A DNA stretch of 55,892 bases from Candidatus Heimdallarchaeota archaeon LC_3 (GCA_001940645.1 MDVS01000037.1:1-55892); one strand, 5' to 3'. Positions 36,050-45,615 are shown, numbered from the stretch's first letter. Notes: generated by a model from the sequence alone, not told the origin. Program-made: numbers and translations.

Positions 36050-37603
36050 TTGTCTTGGCTTCATCTGCATGAGGTAATCCATGTTTTTGCAAATAAATTT
36101 CCAAAAAAATTAGCTTTTAAAGATAAAAAAAGAGCAGTTACTTATAAAGAGTTTGATGAACGAACAACAAAACTTGCTCATGCTCTCAGAGGGCTAGGAT
36201 TGATTAAAGGAGATAAACTTGCAGTTTTATTGAATAATTCAATAGAATTTGCAGAAATATATATTGCATGTGCAAAAGCTAATATTGTGATAGTGCCTAT
36301 AAATTTTAGATTAACCGCAAAAGATGGACTTTATATCTGTAAAAACTCTGAAGCAAAAGCCTTAATATTCGAGGAACGTTATTTAAATTCACTGAAAGAA
36401 ATTTGGCAAGAAATCGATAATTTATTTGGAAAAAATAAAATCATTCTAGAAAAATCAGGAAATCAACATCTTATTAATTATGAGGATTTAATTACTTCTT
36501 CTCCAAGTTTAAAATATAATTTTGATGTGGAAGATGAAGATCCATGGGTTCTGCTTTATACTTCTGGTACAACTGGAATACCAAAAGGTGTTGTCCGTTC
36601 TCATAGATCTTATAGTTCTTTTTTCTTAATAAACGCAGTAGAATTCAGTTTTACATCACTAGATTATGCACTAATAATAATGCCATTATCACATGTTAAT
36701 TCTACATTTTATGCATTTGTCTTTACATATATAGGAGCAAGTGTATTCTTAGGTAAAGAATATGAATTTAATCCTGAGGAATTTTTAAGAATAATTGATA
36801 AAGAGAAGATCACGTTTACATCGTTAGTTCCAACGCATTATACTCTAATTTTAAACTTATCAGATGATATCAAAGAAAAATATGACAGATCTTCATTGAC
36901 CACAATACTTACTTCTTCAGCTCCAGTGAGAAAAAGTTTGAAACTTAGAATAATGGATTTTTTTAATCAAGCCCGATTATTTGAAGCCTATGGATCTACT
37001 GAAGGTGGATTAGTAACAATATTAAGACCAGAAAATCAGATAGATAAACTCGGATCTATTGGGCAGGAATGTATTGGATCAGATTCAATTTTAATCCTTG
37101 ATCCACAAACAAAAGAACCAGTTGAGAATGGAAAGGTAGGGGAATTATATTCACGTAGTCCTATGCTTTTTTCAAAGTATTATAAAAATAACGAAAAAAC
37201 ACAATCGGCAATGGTTAAAGGCTTTTTCAGTGCAAGAGATCTAGCTAAAAAAGATGCAGAAGGTTTTTTTTATTTAGTAGATCGAAAGGATAATATGATA
37301 ATTACTGGGGGAGAAAAAGTATACCCATCTGAGGTAGAAGAAACGATTTCAAAAATTTCTGGAGTTATGGATGTAGCCGTTATTGGGATACCAGACGAAA
37401 TATGGGGAGAAGCAGTCAAAGCAGTTGTAGTAAAAAACAGTAATTCTGATATCAAATCAGAAGAAATAATAAAAATTTGTGGAAATAAAGTTGCTAGTTT
37501 CAAAAAGCCTAAAAGTGTAGACTTTATTTCTAACGACGAAATGCCTCGTACTGCTACAGGAAAAATATTACATCGCAAATTACGCGAAAAATATGTAAAA
37601 TAA
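36050..37603 (+). CDS. Acyl-CoA synthetase (AMP-forming, ANL superfamily), 517 aa
   Basis: The adenylate-forming motifs are complete: P-loop LYTSGTTGIPKGVVRSH, A5 EAYGSTEGG, A7 region FSARDLAKKDAEGFFYLVDR, A8 hinge KDNMIITGGEKVYPSEVEE and A10 Lys in TATGKILHRKLRE. It ligates CoA to a carboxylic acid through an acyl-AMP. Just upstream of ring-reduction genes, a benzoate, cyclohexane-carboxylate or related acid is a natural substrate, but the acid-binding pocket cannot be read by eye. The start is TTG (36050). It leads a rightward run that continues to 45615 with small gaps. Confidence 0.92.
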   Translation: MSWLHLHEVIHVFANKFPKKLAFKDKKRAVTYKEFDERTTKLAHALRGLGLIKGDKLAVLLNNSIEFAEIYIACAKANIVIVPINFRLTAKDGLYICKNSEAKALIFEERYLNSLKEIWQEIDNLFGKNKIILEKSGNQHLINYEDLITSSPSLKYNFDVEDEDPWVLLYTSGTTGIPKGVVRSHRSYSSFFLINAVEFSFTSLDYALIIMPLSHVNSTFYAFVFTYIGASVFLGKEYEFNPEEFLRIIDKEKITFTSLVPTHYTLILNLSDDIKEKYDRSSLTTILTSSAPVRKSLKLRIMDFFNQARLFEAYGSTEGGLVTILRPENQIDKLGSIGQECIGSDSILILDPQTKEPVENGKVGELYSRSPMLFSKYYKNNEKTQSAMVKGFFSARDLAKKDAEGFFYLVDRKDNMIITGGEKVYPSEVEETISKISGVMDVAVIGIPDEIWGEAVKAVVVKNSNSDIKSEEIIKICGNKVASFKKPKSVDFISNDEMPRTATGKILHRKLREKYVK

Positions 37604-37645
37604 TAATTTAATCAAATGGTGTTTATGTGATAAGGTGGTTTTTGT

Positions 37646-38737
37646 TTGAATAACAATGGCTATAAAATAGCTATTATTGGAGCAGGTCCATCTGGTGGAA
37701 TTTTAGGTGCATTTCTTTCTAGGGCAGGTAATAATGTTACTTTAGTAGATGTGTGGAAAGATCACCTTAGTGCTATTGCAGAAAAAGGTTTTATTATTGA
37801 GGGAGTTAAAAAACTCAATGTTGCATTCAGTGAAAGTAGTTTAAAATTGTCTATTTCAGAATTAAAGGAATTTGAACCAGATTTAGTTTTTATTGCTGTA
37901 AAGACTCCAATACTAAAACGTGTGGTGAAAGATCTAAAAGAAATAATCAGTAAAAGTGCTTTAGTAATAAGTTATCAAAATGGTATTGGGACAGAAGATT
38001 TTCTAGCGGAAAATTTTGGTGCTGAGAGATCTTTTCGCGTTATAATCAATTATGCGGGAAACCTAATCAGCCCAGGGAAGGTTAAGATGACGTTTTTCAA
38101 CCCTCCAAATTATCTAGGATCAGTTTCACCTAATCAACAGGATAAAGCAAAAGAAATGGCAAAATTGATTTCAGATTCTGGGTTATCTACCAAATTTCAA
38201 AAAAATATTTTAACAGCAGAATGGAAAAAAGGAATTCTCAATTCTTCTTTGTCAGGGCTATGTGCTGTTACTCACATGACAATGAAGGAAGCTATGCAAT
38301 TTCCAAACACAAGGAATATTGTCAGTAATCTTATTCAAGAAGGTATTGATGTTGCAAATTCATTAGGAATTGAATTCAATACATATTTTCATGAAGAATG
38401 TATGAATTACTTGATGAAAGGAGGACATCATAAACCAAGTATGTTAATCGACGTTGAAAGTCGTACACCTACAGAAGTAGAGTTTTTGAATTTAAAAATC
38501 GTCGAAATAGCAGAAAAGCAAAAAGTCAAAGTACCTTATAATAATTCTATAAAATCTATAATAGAGGCAATAGATTTTCTCAATGGTAAAGACCGACAAT
38601 ATATTACTGAGAATGTTGAATTATTAGGATTTGAACAGAGATGTTTAACTTGCAGTCATGTTAAAGATTGTATAGACGCTTTTACTTACTGCCCATTACA
38701 TGGTCATGTCTTTCCATTTAAAGTTAACGGGAAATAA
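37646..38737 (+). CDS. Ketopantoate-reductase-like (PanE/ApbA) dehydrogenase with C-terminal Cys cluster, 363 aa
   Basis: The N-terminal Rossmann motif KIAIIGAGPSGGILGAFLSRAG and the PanE helix domain (ILNSSLSGLCAVTHM, PTEVEFLNL) mark the family, which reduces 2-keto acids with NADPH. The usual length is about 300 aa. Here a tail of roughly 30 residues contains Cys333-x2-Cys336-x5-Cys342-x6-Cys349 and His352/His354, suggesting a zinc or iron-sulfur site not normal for PanE. TTG start. It lies between an acyl-CoA synthetase and the MoaD-like/AOR genes, so a catabolic role fits better than pantothenate synthesis. Confidence 0.8.
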   Translation: MNNNGYKIAIIGAGPSGGILGAFLSRAGNNVTLVDVWKDHLSAIAEKGFIIEGVKKLNVAFSESSLKLSISELKEFEPDLVFIAVKTPILKRVVKDLKEIISKSALVISYQNGIGTEDFLAENFGAERSFRVIINYAGNLISPGKVKMTFFNPPNYLGSVSPNQQDKAKEMAKLISDSGLSTKFQKNILTAEWKKGILNSSLSGLCAVTHMTMKEAMQFPNTRNIVSNLIQEGIDVANSLGIEFNTYFHEECMNYLMKGGHHKPSMLIDVESRTPTEVEFLNLKIVEIAEKQKVKVPYNNSIKSIIEAIDFLNGKDRQYITENVELLGFEQRCLTCSHVKDCIDAFTYCPLHGHVFPFKVNGK

Positions 38738-38794
38738 AATTGATACAGCTTAACAATAGTGAATTGAGTAAATAATCTTAAAAGGATTCTATTC

Positions 38795-39079
38795 ATGAAG
38801 ATTAATGTGAAATTTATTCCTCCTTTGGATAAAATGATTGAAAAAGTAGAAAAGAATTTTGTAATAGAATCAAGTAGGCAGACCTTATTACAACTATTCA
38901 AATATATTTCAGTCCATTACCCAAGGATACATGGAATAATCTGTACAAGTGATAATAAATTGAATTCAGGAATTATTTGTATTCTGAATAATGAATTAGT
39001 ACTAGCTAGTGAATTAGAAAAAAAAATCTTGACTGATAATGATGAAATTGTATTTTCAGTAGCTATAGCGGGAGGATAA
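38795..39079 (+). CDS. MoaD/ThiS-like ubiquitin-fold sulfur carrier, 94 aa
   Basis: A small beta-grasp protein whose last residues are VAIAGG, the exposed Gly-Gly tail that is adenylated and thiocarboxylated in MoaD/ThiS proteins. TDNDEIVFSVAIAGG is a classic MoaD end. The gene stops 7 bases before the AOR gene, a common archaeal pairing in which the carrier supplies dithiolene sulfur for the tungsten pterin cofactor. ATG at 38795. Slightly longer than usual (80-90 aa). Confidence 0.88.
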   Translation: MKINVKFIPPLDKMIEKVEKNFVIESSRQTLLQLFKYISVHYPRIHGIICTSDNKLNSGIICILNNELVLASELEKKILTDNDEIVFSVAIAGG

Positions 39080-39086
39080 CCTAAAT

Positions 39087-40976
39087 TTGCAAGTAATTCA
39101 ACAAAAAACAATATTAGATAGAAGATATGCGGAAATTGATTTAACTAAAAAATCCGTTTCGATAAGGAAAATTCCTAAGGAATGGACAGAAGCATATTTG
39201 GGTGGGAGAGGTTTAAACATGATATTTTTATTTAAACAATTGGAAAATAATGGATTAATTGATGCTTTCGATCCAAATAATCCAATTATTTTAGGAACTG
39301 GAATATTAACTGGAACAGGAGCACCAAGTAGTTCCCGAATGAGCTTTACAACTATTTCTCCAGAATCTCAGGTCTTTTGTGATGCGAATATTGGAGGATT
39401 TTTTGGTTCTCACATGCGTTATTCTGGATTTGATATTTTAATTATTAAAGGAAAATCTCCAAAACCGGTATTTATTTATCTTGATAATGAAAAAATTGAA
39501 TTCAGATCAGCCAAATATCTTTGGGGATTAACTACAAGTGAAACACAATTAAATCTTGAAAAAGAATTAGGTGAAAATATTGATACAGTTTGCATTGGGC
39601 CAGCTGGAGAAAATTTAGTTCGGTATGCTTGTGTTATGTCTGGTCTAAAAAGCGCTGCTGGAAGAGGAGGAGCTGGGGCAGTATTTGGATCAAAAAATTT
39701 GAAAGCAATAGTTGCTCATGGCGGAAAAGGAATTCCCATCATTGATCCAATAAATTTTTTCAGAATTGTTCAAGAATACAATAAATATCTTTCTAAATCA
39801 AATATTATAAAAGCATTAGGAAAATATGGAACCCCTTTACTGTACGATGTAAGTAATATGCTTGGTGCAATAAGAACTCATAATAGCCAATTAAATGCAT
39901 TTTCTGAATCGTTAAATGTAGAAAATTTTCATGAATTTGTAGAAAAAATGGTATCTTGCTCATCGTGTGTCGTACACTGTCGACATCGTAACAAAGTTCA
40001 ACAAAAAAATAATATACAAGGTGAAGGGCCTGAATACTCGACAATGGGGCTTCTAGGAGCAAACATTGGGATTTCTGACCCAAAACAAGTTATTATTCTA
40101 AACAATTTAGTTAATGATTTAGGTCTAGATTCCTCAAGCACAGGTAGTTATTTAGCTTGGTTCATTGAATTATTTGAAAAAGAAATAATCAACATTGATC
40201 AAACTGGTGAAAAATATGAATTCGGCAATTACGAACTTATTTACAAGCTGATTAATGATTTAACTACGAGAACTGGATTTGGGGATGTAATTGCAGAAGG
40301 AAGCCGAGCACCATCAAAAATTGATATTAATCTTGACCTTTTAATAGCGATTAAAGGATTACCGCAATCAGATCCACATGATGTCCGATTTATTAAAAGT
40401 TTTTCATTAGGGATCGCCACAGCAACTCGTGGAGCTGATCATCTTAGATCAAGGCCAACATTAGATATTTTAACATCTATTCCTGATGATGTATTAAATA
40501 AAATCTACAAAACTCGAGTAGATCGGTCACCAACAAGCTATGAAACTAAGGAATTTTTGGTTTATTTTTCAGAAAATATTTTTGCTTTACAAGATAGTTT
40601 AGGTATTTGCAGGTTTGTTTGTCAAGGGTTTAATTCTCCTAAATTGTTAGGATATTCTCATTTTACTGAATTAGTAAAATATGCTACTGGAATGAAATTT
40701 TCTGAATCAAACCTTGAGAAAATTGGGAAAAATATAATAAATTTGGAACGTTGGATAAATCACAAATTTTTCAATATCGGATTTGAAGATGATACCTTGC
40801 CTAAACGTTATTTTGATGAACCAATGAATTTCCCAAATAAACCAACAACTGGTGAGCAAATAAGTCGTGAAAAATTTCAAAAAATGCTATTGAATTATTA
40901 TCGATTAAGGGGATGGATTAAAGAAGATGGTACACTTGAATTGGTTAATCCGTTTAGTAAGGAGGGATCTCAATGA
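39087..40976 (+). CDS. Tungsten aldehyde:ferredoxin oxidoreductase (AOR) family enzyme, 629 aa
   Basis: The N-terminal pterin-binding part has YLGGRGLNMIFLF, TGAPSSSRMSFTT and AGRGGAGAVFGSKNLKAI. The [4Fe-4S] ligands are Cys291-x2-Cys294-x3-Cys298 (CSSCVVHC) with the fourth in LGICRFV near 507. AOR-family enzymes oxidise aldehydes to acids with ferredoxin; BamB, the class II benzoyl-CoA reductase subunit, is also in this family. Which role applies cannot be told by eye. TTG start with ggagg 11 bases before it. The ferredoxin gene overlaps its stop by 4 bases, and BCR-type genes follow. Confidence 0.92.
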   Translation: MQVIQQKTILDRRYAEIDLTKKSVSIRKIPKEWTEAYLGGRGLNMIFLFKQLENNGLIDAFDPNNPIILGTGILTGTGAPSSSRMSFTTISPESQVFCDANIGGFFGSHMRYSGFDILIIKGKSPKPVFIYLDNEKIEFRSAKYLWGLTTSETQLNLEKELGENIDTVCIGPAGENLVRYACVMSGLKSAAGRGGAGAVFGSKNLKAIVAHGGKGIPIIDPINFFRIVQEYNKYLSKSNIIKALGKYGTPLLYDVSNMLGAIRTHNSQLNAFSESLNVENFHEFVEKMVSCSSCVVHCRHRNKVQQKNNIQGEGPEYSTMGLLGANIGISDPKQVIILNNLVNDLGLDSSSTGSYLAWFIELFEKEIINIDQTGEKYEFGNYELIYKLINDLTTRTGFGDVIAEGSRAPSKIDINLDLLIAIKGLPQSDPHDVRFIKSFSLGIATATRGADHLRSRPTLDILTSIPDDVLNKIYKTRVDRSPTSYETKEFLVYFSENIFALQDSLGICRFVCQGFNSPKLLGYSHFTELVKYATGMKFSESNLEKIGKNIINLERWINHKFFNIGFEDDTLPKRYFDEPMNFPNKPTTGEQISREKFQKMLLNYYRLRGWIKEDGTLELVNPFSKEGSQ

Positions 40977-41407
40977 GAATAAAGGTTGATATGAATAAAT
41001 GTAATGGATGTAGACTATGTGAAGCCGTTTGCAGCACAGTATCTAATATAAAAGAAAAATCAGGTATTTTAAATCCTGATATAAGTGCAATAAAGATAAA
41101 TTATGATAAGTTTAAACGAAATGATACCGCGATTGTTTGTTACCAGTGTAAGAAAGCCCATTGTATGGATATATGCTCTACACGTGCATTATTCAGAAGT
41201 GATGGGACTATTCTCTTAGATCCATCTTTGTGTACTGGATGTGAAGATTGTATTACGGCTTGTGCTTCTGTATTTACAATAAGCATGATTAGTTTCTCAC
41301 CTCAAGAAGAGAAAATAATTAAATGTGATCTCTGTTCAAAATATTCTTTTCAATATTGTATTGAATCTTGCCCTGTTGAGGCAATATCGTTAGTAGGTAA
41401 AAAATAA
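40973..41407 (+). CDS. Four-cluster [4Fe-4S] ferredoxin-like electron-transfer protein, 144 aa
   Basis: Sixteen cysteines fall into four groups: CNGCRLCEAVC, CYQCKKAHCMDIC, CTGCEDCITAC and CDLCSKYSFQYCIESCP. This is the HycB/DmsB-type layout of polyferredoxin subunits. The start ATGA overlaps the AOR stop, so AOR and this protein are translationally coupled and likely form a complex or electron pair. Being directly upstream of the reductase genes, it could carry low-potential electrons to the activase subunits. Confidence 0.9.
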   Translation: MRIKVDMNKCNGCRLCEAVCSTVSNIKEKSGILNPDISAIKINYDKFKRNDTAIVCYQCKKAHCMDICSTRALFRSDGTILLDPSLCTGCEDCITACASVFTISMISFSPQEEKIIKCDLCSKYSFQYCIESCPVEAISLVGKK

Positions 41408-41444
41408 ATAAAAGATATTAAGTATAATTAAAATCTGATATATA

Positions 41445-42665
41445 ATGATAAGTGAAACATCAATGAATTCAGAACAAATAGACTTTCGTCTGTTTCCAAT
41501 GACAGAAGGTATGTCAATTGATAAGATACTAGTTCTTGCTCAACAATGGATAGAAGATTTAGAATTTAAAAATCATAAAGAGTTTAAACAAAAAACAGGT
41601 AGGAAAGTAATAACAACATTTCCAGTTTATGTACCAAAACCATTGATAAGTGCTTTTGATATGATTCCTGTAACAATTCAGGGAGGAGGAGAATTTTTAG
41701 AATTAACACATGCTGAAGCTTATCTTGGATCTTTCATTTGTTCAATTCCTAAAAGTACATTAGAACTTGCATTAGTAAAGAATACGGATGAATTTGACGG
41801 ATTCATTTCACCATACATTTGTGATGTTTCTCGTAATTTAGCAGGAATTTTTGAAAGAAATTTTCCATCCAAACTCAGTCATATGCTACATTACCCTCAA
41901 AATTTTAAATCAAGAGGAGCTGTAGTTTTTCTAATAGCAGAATATAACAGACTTATCAAAAAGTTTGAAAAAACTTCTAATAATGTGTTCAATAAAGAAA
42001 AACTTTTGGAACAAATAATAATATCAAATAAAACAACTGATAAGATTAATAGTATTATTAAATATCGTGTTGATCATCCAGGATCTCTAAGGTTAGATAA
42101 ACTTTATCTACTTTTAAGATTAGGAAGTTTGTTACCAGATTATGAATTTTTAGAAGTATTAACTAATTTTGAGAAAGAGTTAATCAAATCAAGTAAGAGA
42201 ATAAAAGATTTTGTACCTGTTATTGTAATGGGTCCGTTTTGCGAACAACCAACTTTAGAAATTATTCAATTAATTGAAGAAGTTGGATTTTTCGCAGTTG
42301 ACTTTGATTTTCAAATAGGTCAAAGATATTTGACAAATCCAATTCCAGAAGATGTAGATCCTTTAGAAGGATTAGCCCAAGCATATATTAGCTATTCAAC
42401 TGCACTTCCTACCAGTCATAATCCTTTAGGTCGTGAACATGAGATTAATGAAAGGATTAAGAGAAGTGGAGCAGAAGCAATAATATTTTTGACAGCAAAA
42501 TTCTGTGAACCAGCATTAGAAGATTTTGTTTTATATAAAAGAGCAATAGAAAATTTAGAGGAACCCTTACCTTACTTGCAAATTGAATTTGAGGAACGAG
42601 CTTCGAATTATGAATCTACTCGTTTGCAATTAGAAACATTGTTTGAATCATTATTATTTGATTAA
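41445..42665 (+). CDS. bcrC: Benzoyl-CoA reductase subunit C-like (BcrC/BzdN), 406 aa
   Basis: A member of the HgdB/BcrC family. Landmarks I recall from BzdN/BcrC are present: CDVSRNLAGIFERNFPS, HYPQNF, and FCEQPTLEIIQLIEEVGFF followed by VDFDFQIGQRY. The stretch RKVITTFPVYVPKPLISA near residue 60 is the usual family start. Together with the BcrB-like subunit it should hold the active site and Fe-S cluster that dearomatise an aryl-CoA. It is the first of four adjacent genes in the order C, B, activase, activase, like the bcrCBAD operon. The specific ring substrate is inferred. Confidence 0.8.
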   Translation: MISETSMNSEQIDFRLFPMTEGMSIDKILVLAQQWIEDLEFKNHKEFKQKTGRKVITTFPVYVPKPLISAFDMIPVTIQGGGEFLELTHAEAYLGSFICSIPKSTLELALVKNTDEFDGFISPYICDVSRNLAGIFERNFPSKLSHMLHYPQNFKSRGAVVFLIAEYNRLIKKFEKTSNNVFNKEKLLEQIIISNKTTDKINSIIKYRVDHPGSLRLDKLYLLLRLGSLLPDYEFLEVLTNFEKELIKSSKRIKDFVPVIVMGPFCEQPTLEIIQLIEEVGFFAVDFDFQIGQRYLTNPIPEDVDPLEGLAQAYISYSTALPTSHNPLGREHEINERIKRSGAEAIIFLTAKFCEPALEDFVLYKRAIENLEEPLPYLQIEFEERASNYESTRLQLETLFESLLFD

Positions 42666-42683
42666 TTAAGTTGGTATGATTTT

Positions 42684-44009
42684 ATGACATTAGCAATAGA
42701 ACCATCAGAAGGCGAATATTTAGAAGAATTAAAATGGCCAGACCAGATTGAGAATGGAATTGGACGAAAAACTCAGCAAATCTTAAATTCGCAATACTAT
42801 AAATATTTAGACAAAATAACAAAGACCAAAGAAAAGCCTATAGCCTATATGTTTGTTGGAGGAAATTTAGTAGAGTTGTTGAGAACGTTAGGTTTTGAGG
42901 TTGTCTATCCTGAGATTACCGCCTTATCCACCGCAATTAAACACGAGTCACTTGATCCTATACTCAAGGCTGAGGAATTAGGATATGGATTAGATGTTTG
43001 TGGTTATGTAAAGACAGATATTGGCATATCTGTAGTTGGAGATGGAAAAACAAGCTTCGTTAACATACCAAAACCAGATCTTTTAGTATGCAATTTTTCT
43101 GGATGTTATGTTTATATCAAATGGTGGGAAGCATTAGCTGAATTTTATAAATGCCCATTATTTGTATTTGATGTTCCATATTTAAGAGATGGATTCAACG
43201 TTGTTCATAAGGAAGATATTGATTATTTAATGACTCAATTAGATGAGTTAATTGAAGTATGTACTAAATTAAGTAAAGTGGATTATGACGTAAACGTTCT
43301 TAAGAAACATCTTTATCACGCTCAACAAGCAGAAATGTACTGGAGGGATATTTTGCATATGGGAAAATTAAGACCAAGTCCTATAGAAGCTTATTTTGAA
43401 GCAGTGAATTGGATGTTTCCTATAAATGTTTTGAGAGGACTACCACAAGCAGAAATGTTTTACAAAATCGTTAAAGCTGAATTAGAACATAGAGTAGATG
43501 AAAAAGAATATCCATCAAAAGAAGAAAATTTCAGGATTGTATTTGAAGGAGTACCACCATATCCTAACTATCGAGGATTTTGGAATTTATTTAAAACATG
43601 GAATGCTGTATCAGTTGCGGCAACTTATCCAAAAGTTGGTGGTATGTTTGATTTAGGAATATTTCATGATCCTAATCAGCCACTCGAGAGTATTGCAAAG
43701 TATTCTCTTTATGCTTATTGTAATTTGAGCTTTCCAATAAGAGATAAAATAATTGCTGACTATATGAAAGATTATAGTGCTGATGCGCTTGTAATACATG
43801 GAATAAAGAGTTGTAGATCTTTTACAGCAGGTCAGGGAGATCTAAGAGACTATATAATTAATGAAAAAGGATATCCTGCACTATATATAGAGTCGGATCA
43901 TCAGGATCCACGTTATTATGCTGAAGCACAAATCAAAAACCGTATTGATGCATTTTTTGAATCTTTGGAACACAGAAAGAAGATTAAAACAACGAAAACG
44001 GAGGCTTAA
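42684..44009 (+). CDS. bcrB: Benzoyl-CoA reductase subunit B-like (BcrB/BzdO), 441 aa
   Basis: Landmarks fit BcrB/BzdO: YMFVGGNLVELLRTLGFEV, LDVCGYVKTDIG, NFSGCYVYIKWWEALAEFYK, VPYLRDGF and FEGVPPYPNYRGFWNLF followed by VAATYPKVGG. The protein also resembles the HgdA family of 2-hydroxyacyl-CoA dehydratases, so that activity is the main alternative. The length (441 aa) is close to BcrB. It lies 18 bases after bcrC and 2 bases before the first activase gene. Confidence 0.8.
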   Translation: MTLAIEPSEGEYLEELKWPDQIENGIGRKTQQILNSQYYKYLDKITKTKEKPIAYMFVGGNLVELLRTLGFEVVYPEITALSTAIKHESLDPILKAEELGYGLDVCGYVKTDIGISVVGDGKTSFVNIPKPDLLVCNFSGCYVYIKWWEALAEFYKCPLFVFDVPYLRDGFNVVHKEDIDYLMTQLDELIEVCTKLSKVDYDVNVLKKHLYHAQQAEMYWRDILHMGKLRPSPIEAYFEAVNWMFPINVLRGLPQAEMFYKIVKAELEHRVDEKEYPSKEENFRIVFEGVPPYPNYRGFWNLFKTWNAVSVAATYPKVGGMFDLGIFHDPNQPLESIAKYSLYAYCNLSFPIRDKIIADYMKDYSADALVIHGIKSCRSFTAGQGDLRDYIINEKGYPALYIESDHQDPRYYAEAQIKNRIDAFFESLEHRKKIKTTKTEA

Positions 44010-44011
44010 TC

Positions 44012-44830
44012 ATGTCAAGTATCGTTGCAGGCGTTGATATTGGTTCCACTACAGCAAAAAGCGTTGTATTAAATGAAAAGAAGGAAATAATAGGAAAATC
44101 TTTAGCGACAGTTGGAGTTAAAATTGTCGAGGACGCAGAAAGGGCTTTTGAAAAAGCAGTAGAAAATGCTGGCTTAAAAAAGGAAGACGTAAACTTCATT
44201 GTAGGAACTGGATATGGTCGTTATAAAGTTCACTTTGGTCAAGCGATTATTACAGAAATAAGTTGTCATGCAAAAGGTGCTCAATTTTTATTTCCAAAAA
44301 CCTCTACAATTCTTGACATTGGTGGTCAGGATACAAAAGCTATCAGAATAAATGAATATGGAGAGATATTGGATTTTGCAATGAATGATAAATGTTCTGC
44401 AGGTACTGGAAGATTTTTAGAAGTTTGTGCAGATGCATTAGGATATGAAATAGATGAAATCGGGGATTTATCGTTAAAAGGAACAAAAACGGTTAAAATA
44501 AGTTCAACTTGTACCGTTTTTGCTGAAAGTGAAGTAATAAGTCAAGTTTCTCGTGGAAAAAAAGGGGAAGATATATTGAAAGGGATGCATCATTCTATTG
44601 CTCAACGAAGTGTGTCTCTAATCAGAAGAGTAGGAATTTATCCGGAGCTAACTTTCACAGGTGGGGTGTCACGTAATAAAGGATTGGTCGCAAGTTTAGA
44701 AAAAGTATTAGGGTTTAAGATCAATGCAAGCCCCTTATCCCAATATATGGGTGCAATTGGAGCGGCATTGTTTGGATTCGAAAGGTTAGCGGGAGATGGA
44801 CCAAAAGTGGAAGTGGAGTTGTTATCATGA
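44012..44830 (+). CDS. BCR/dehydratase activase subunit with canonical ATPase motifs, 272 aa
   Basis: An ASKHA ATPase of the BcrA/BcrD/HgdC family: VAGVDIGSTTAKSVV, ILDIGGQDTKAI, TFTGGVSRNKG, with cluster cysteines in NDKCSAGTGRFLE and SSTCTVFAESE. It couples ATP hydrolysis to electron transfer into the B/C subunits. Unlike Thauera, where one of the two activases is about 48 kDa, both here are about 30 kDa. It overlaps the next gene by 4 bases (ATGA). Confidence 0.88.
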   Translation: MSSIVAGVDIGSTTAKSVVLNEKKEIIGKSLATVGVKIVEDAERAFEKAVENAGLKKEDVNFIVGTGYGRYKVHFGQAIITEISCHAKGAQFLFPKTSTILDIGGQDTKAIRINEYGEILDFAMNDKCSAGTGRFLEVCADALGYEIDEIGDLSLKGTKTVKISSTCTVFAESEVISQVSRGKKGEDILKGMHHSIAQRSVSLIRRVGIYPELTFTGGVSRNKGLVASLEKVLGFKINASPLSQYMGAIGAALFGFERLAGDGPKVEVELLS

Positions 44831-45615
44831 TAACCGGTGGGTTAGATATTGGTGCTGGAACAGTAAAAGTAGCACTAATGGAAGATGGTAATAAAATTAT
44901 TGCAAAAGATTTCTTAAAAACTTCAGGAAAGCCTCAGCGATCTGCTGAGACATTAGTAAATAATATTTTGAAAGAACAGGGATTGAAAAGAAACGATATT
45001 GATTATTTAAGTACAACAGGATTTAGTCGATATCTATATCCTGAAAGAGATCTTCAATTGAGTGATATAACAACCAATGCTAGAGGTGCTATCTTTATTT
45101 TCCCAAACACTGTCACGATTCTCGATGTAGGAACTCAAAGTTCACGTGCAATAAGTGTATTACCAAAGGGGAAGGTAAAAAATTTTCGATTCACTGAAAA
45201 ATGTGCTGCAGGAGCAGGACGCTTTATCGAGCGTTGTTCTAAATATTTACAAATACCTATGGATGAGATGTCTCAAATTGCTTTAGATGCAGAAGATCCA
45301 CAAATGATATCAAGTGTTTGTGCAGTATTAGCAGAAACGGAGATAATTAATTTAATAGCTACAGAAAAGAAAATTAATGATATTGTATCAGGTGTTTTTC
45401 TTTCTATAGCAGATAGAACTACTACTTTACTAAAACGAGTAGGATTAAAACCTGAATTAACTTTAACTGGCGGTTTGGTTAAGAATCCTGGATTTATCCA
45501 AGCGTTAGAAAAAAGAACAAAAATGAAAGTCCAAACTGATCCATTAGGACATTATGCTGGAGCATTAGGTGCGGCAATATTAAGTCATAGAAGGATTCAG
45601 ATTATTGAAGCTTAA
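44827..45615 (+). CDS. Second BCR activase-like subunit with altered phosphate-2 motif, 262 aa
   Basis: It is paralogous to its upstream neighbour: GGLDIGAGTVKVAL, LTGGLVKNPGF, with both cluster cysteines kept in EKCAAGAGRFIE and SSVCAVLAETE. The phosphate-2 motif is DVGTQSSRAI where activases normally read DIGGQDTKAI, so Gly and Asp become Thr and Ser. A pair of unlike activases is the mark of benzoyl-CoA reductases (BcrA plus BcrD) against dehydratases, which use one. This is one reason to favour a reductase here. Whether this subunit hydrolyses ATP is open. Confidence 0.85.
   Translation: MITGGLDIGAGTVKVALMEDGNKIIAKDFLKTSGKPQRSAETLVNNILKEQGLKRNDIDYLSTTGFSRYLYPERDLQLSDITTNARGAIFIFPNTVTILDVGTQSSRAISVLPKGKVKNFRFTEKCAAGAGRFIERCSKYLQIPMDEMSQIALDAEDPQMISSVCAVLAETEIINLIATEKKINDIVSGVFLSIADRTTTLLKRVGLKPELTLTGGLVKNPGFIQALEKRTKMKVQTDPLGHYAGALGAAILSHRRIQIIEA

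Noticed and set aside
33090..45615. Calling all HgdA/B-like and activase genes 2-hydroxyacyl-CoA dehydratases
   Set aside because: For 41445-45615, two unlike activases, BcrC/B-type landmarks and adjacent Dch and Had favour a benzoyl-CoA reductase. The dehydratase option is kept open only for 33090-35177.
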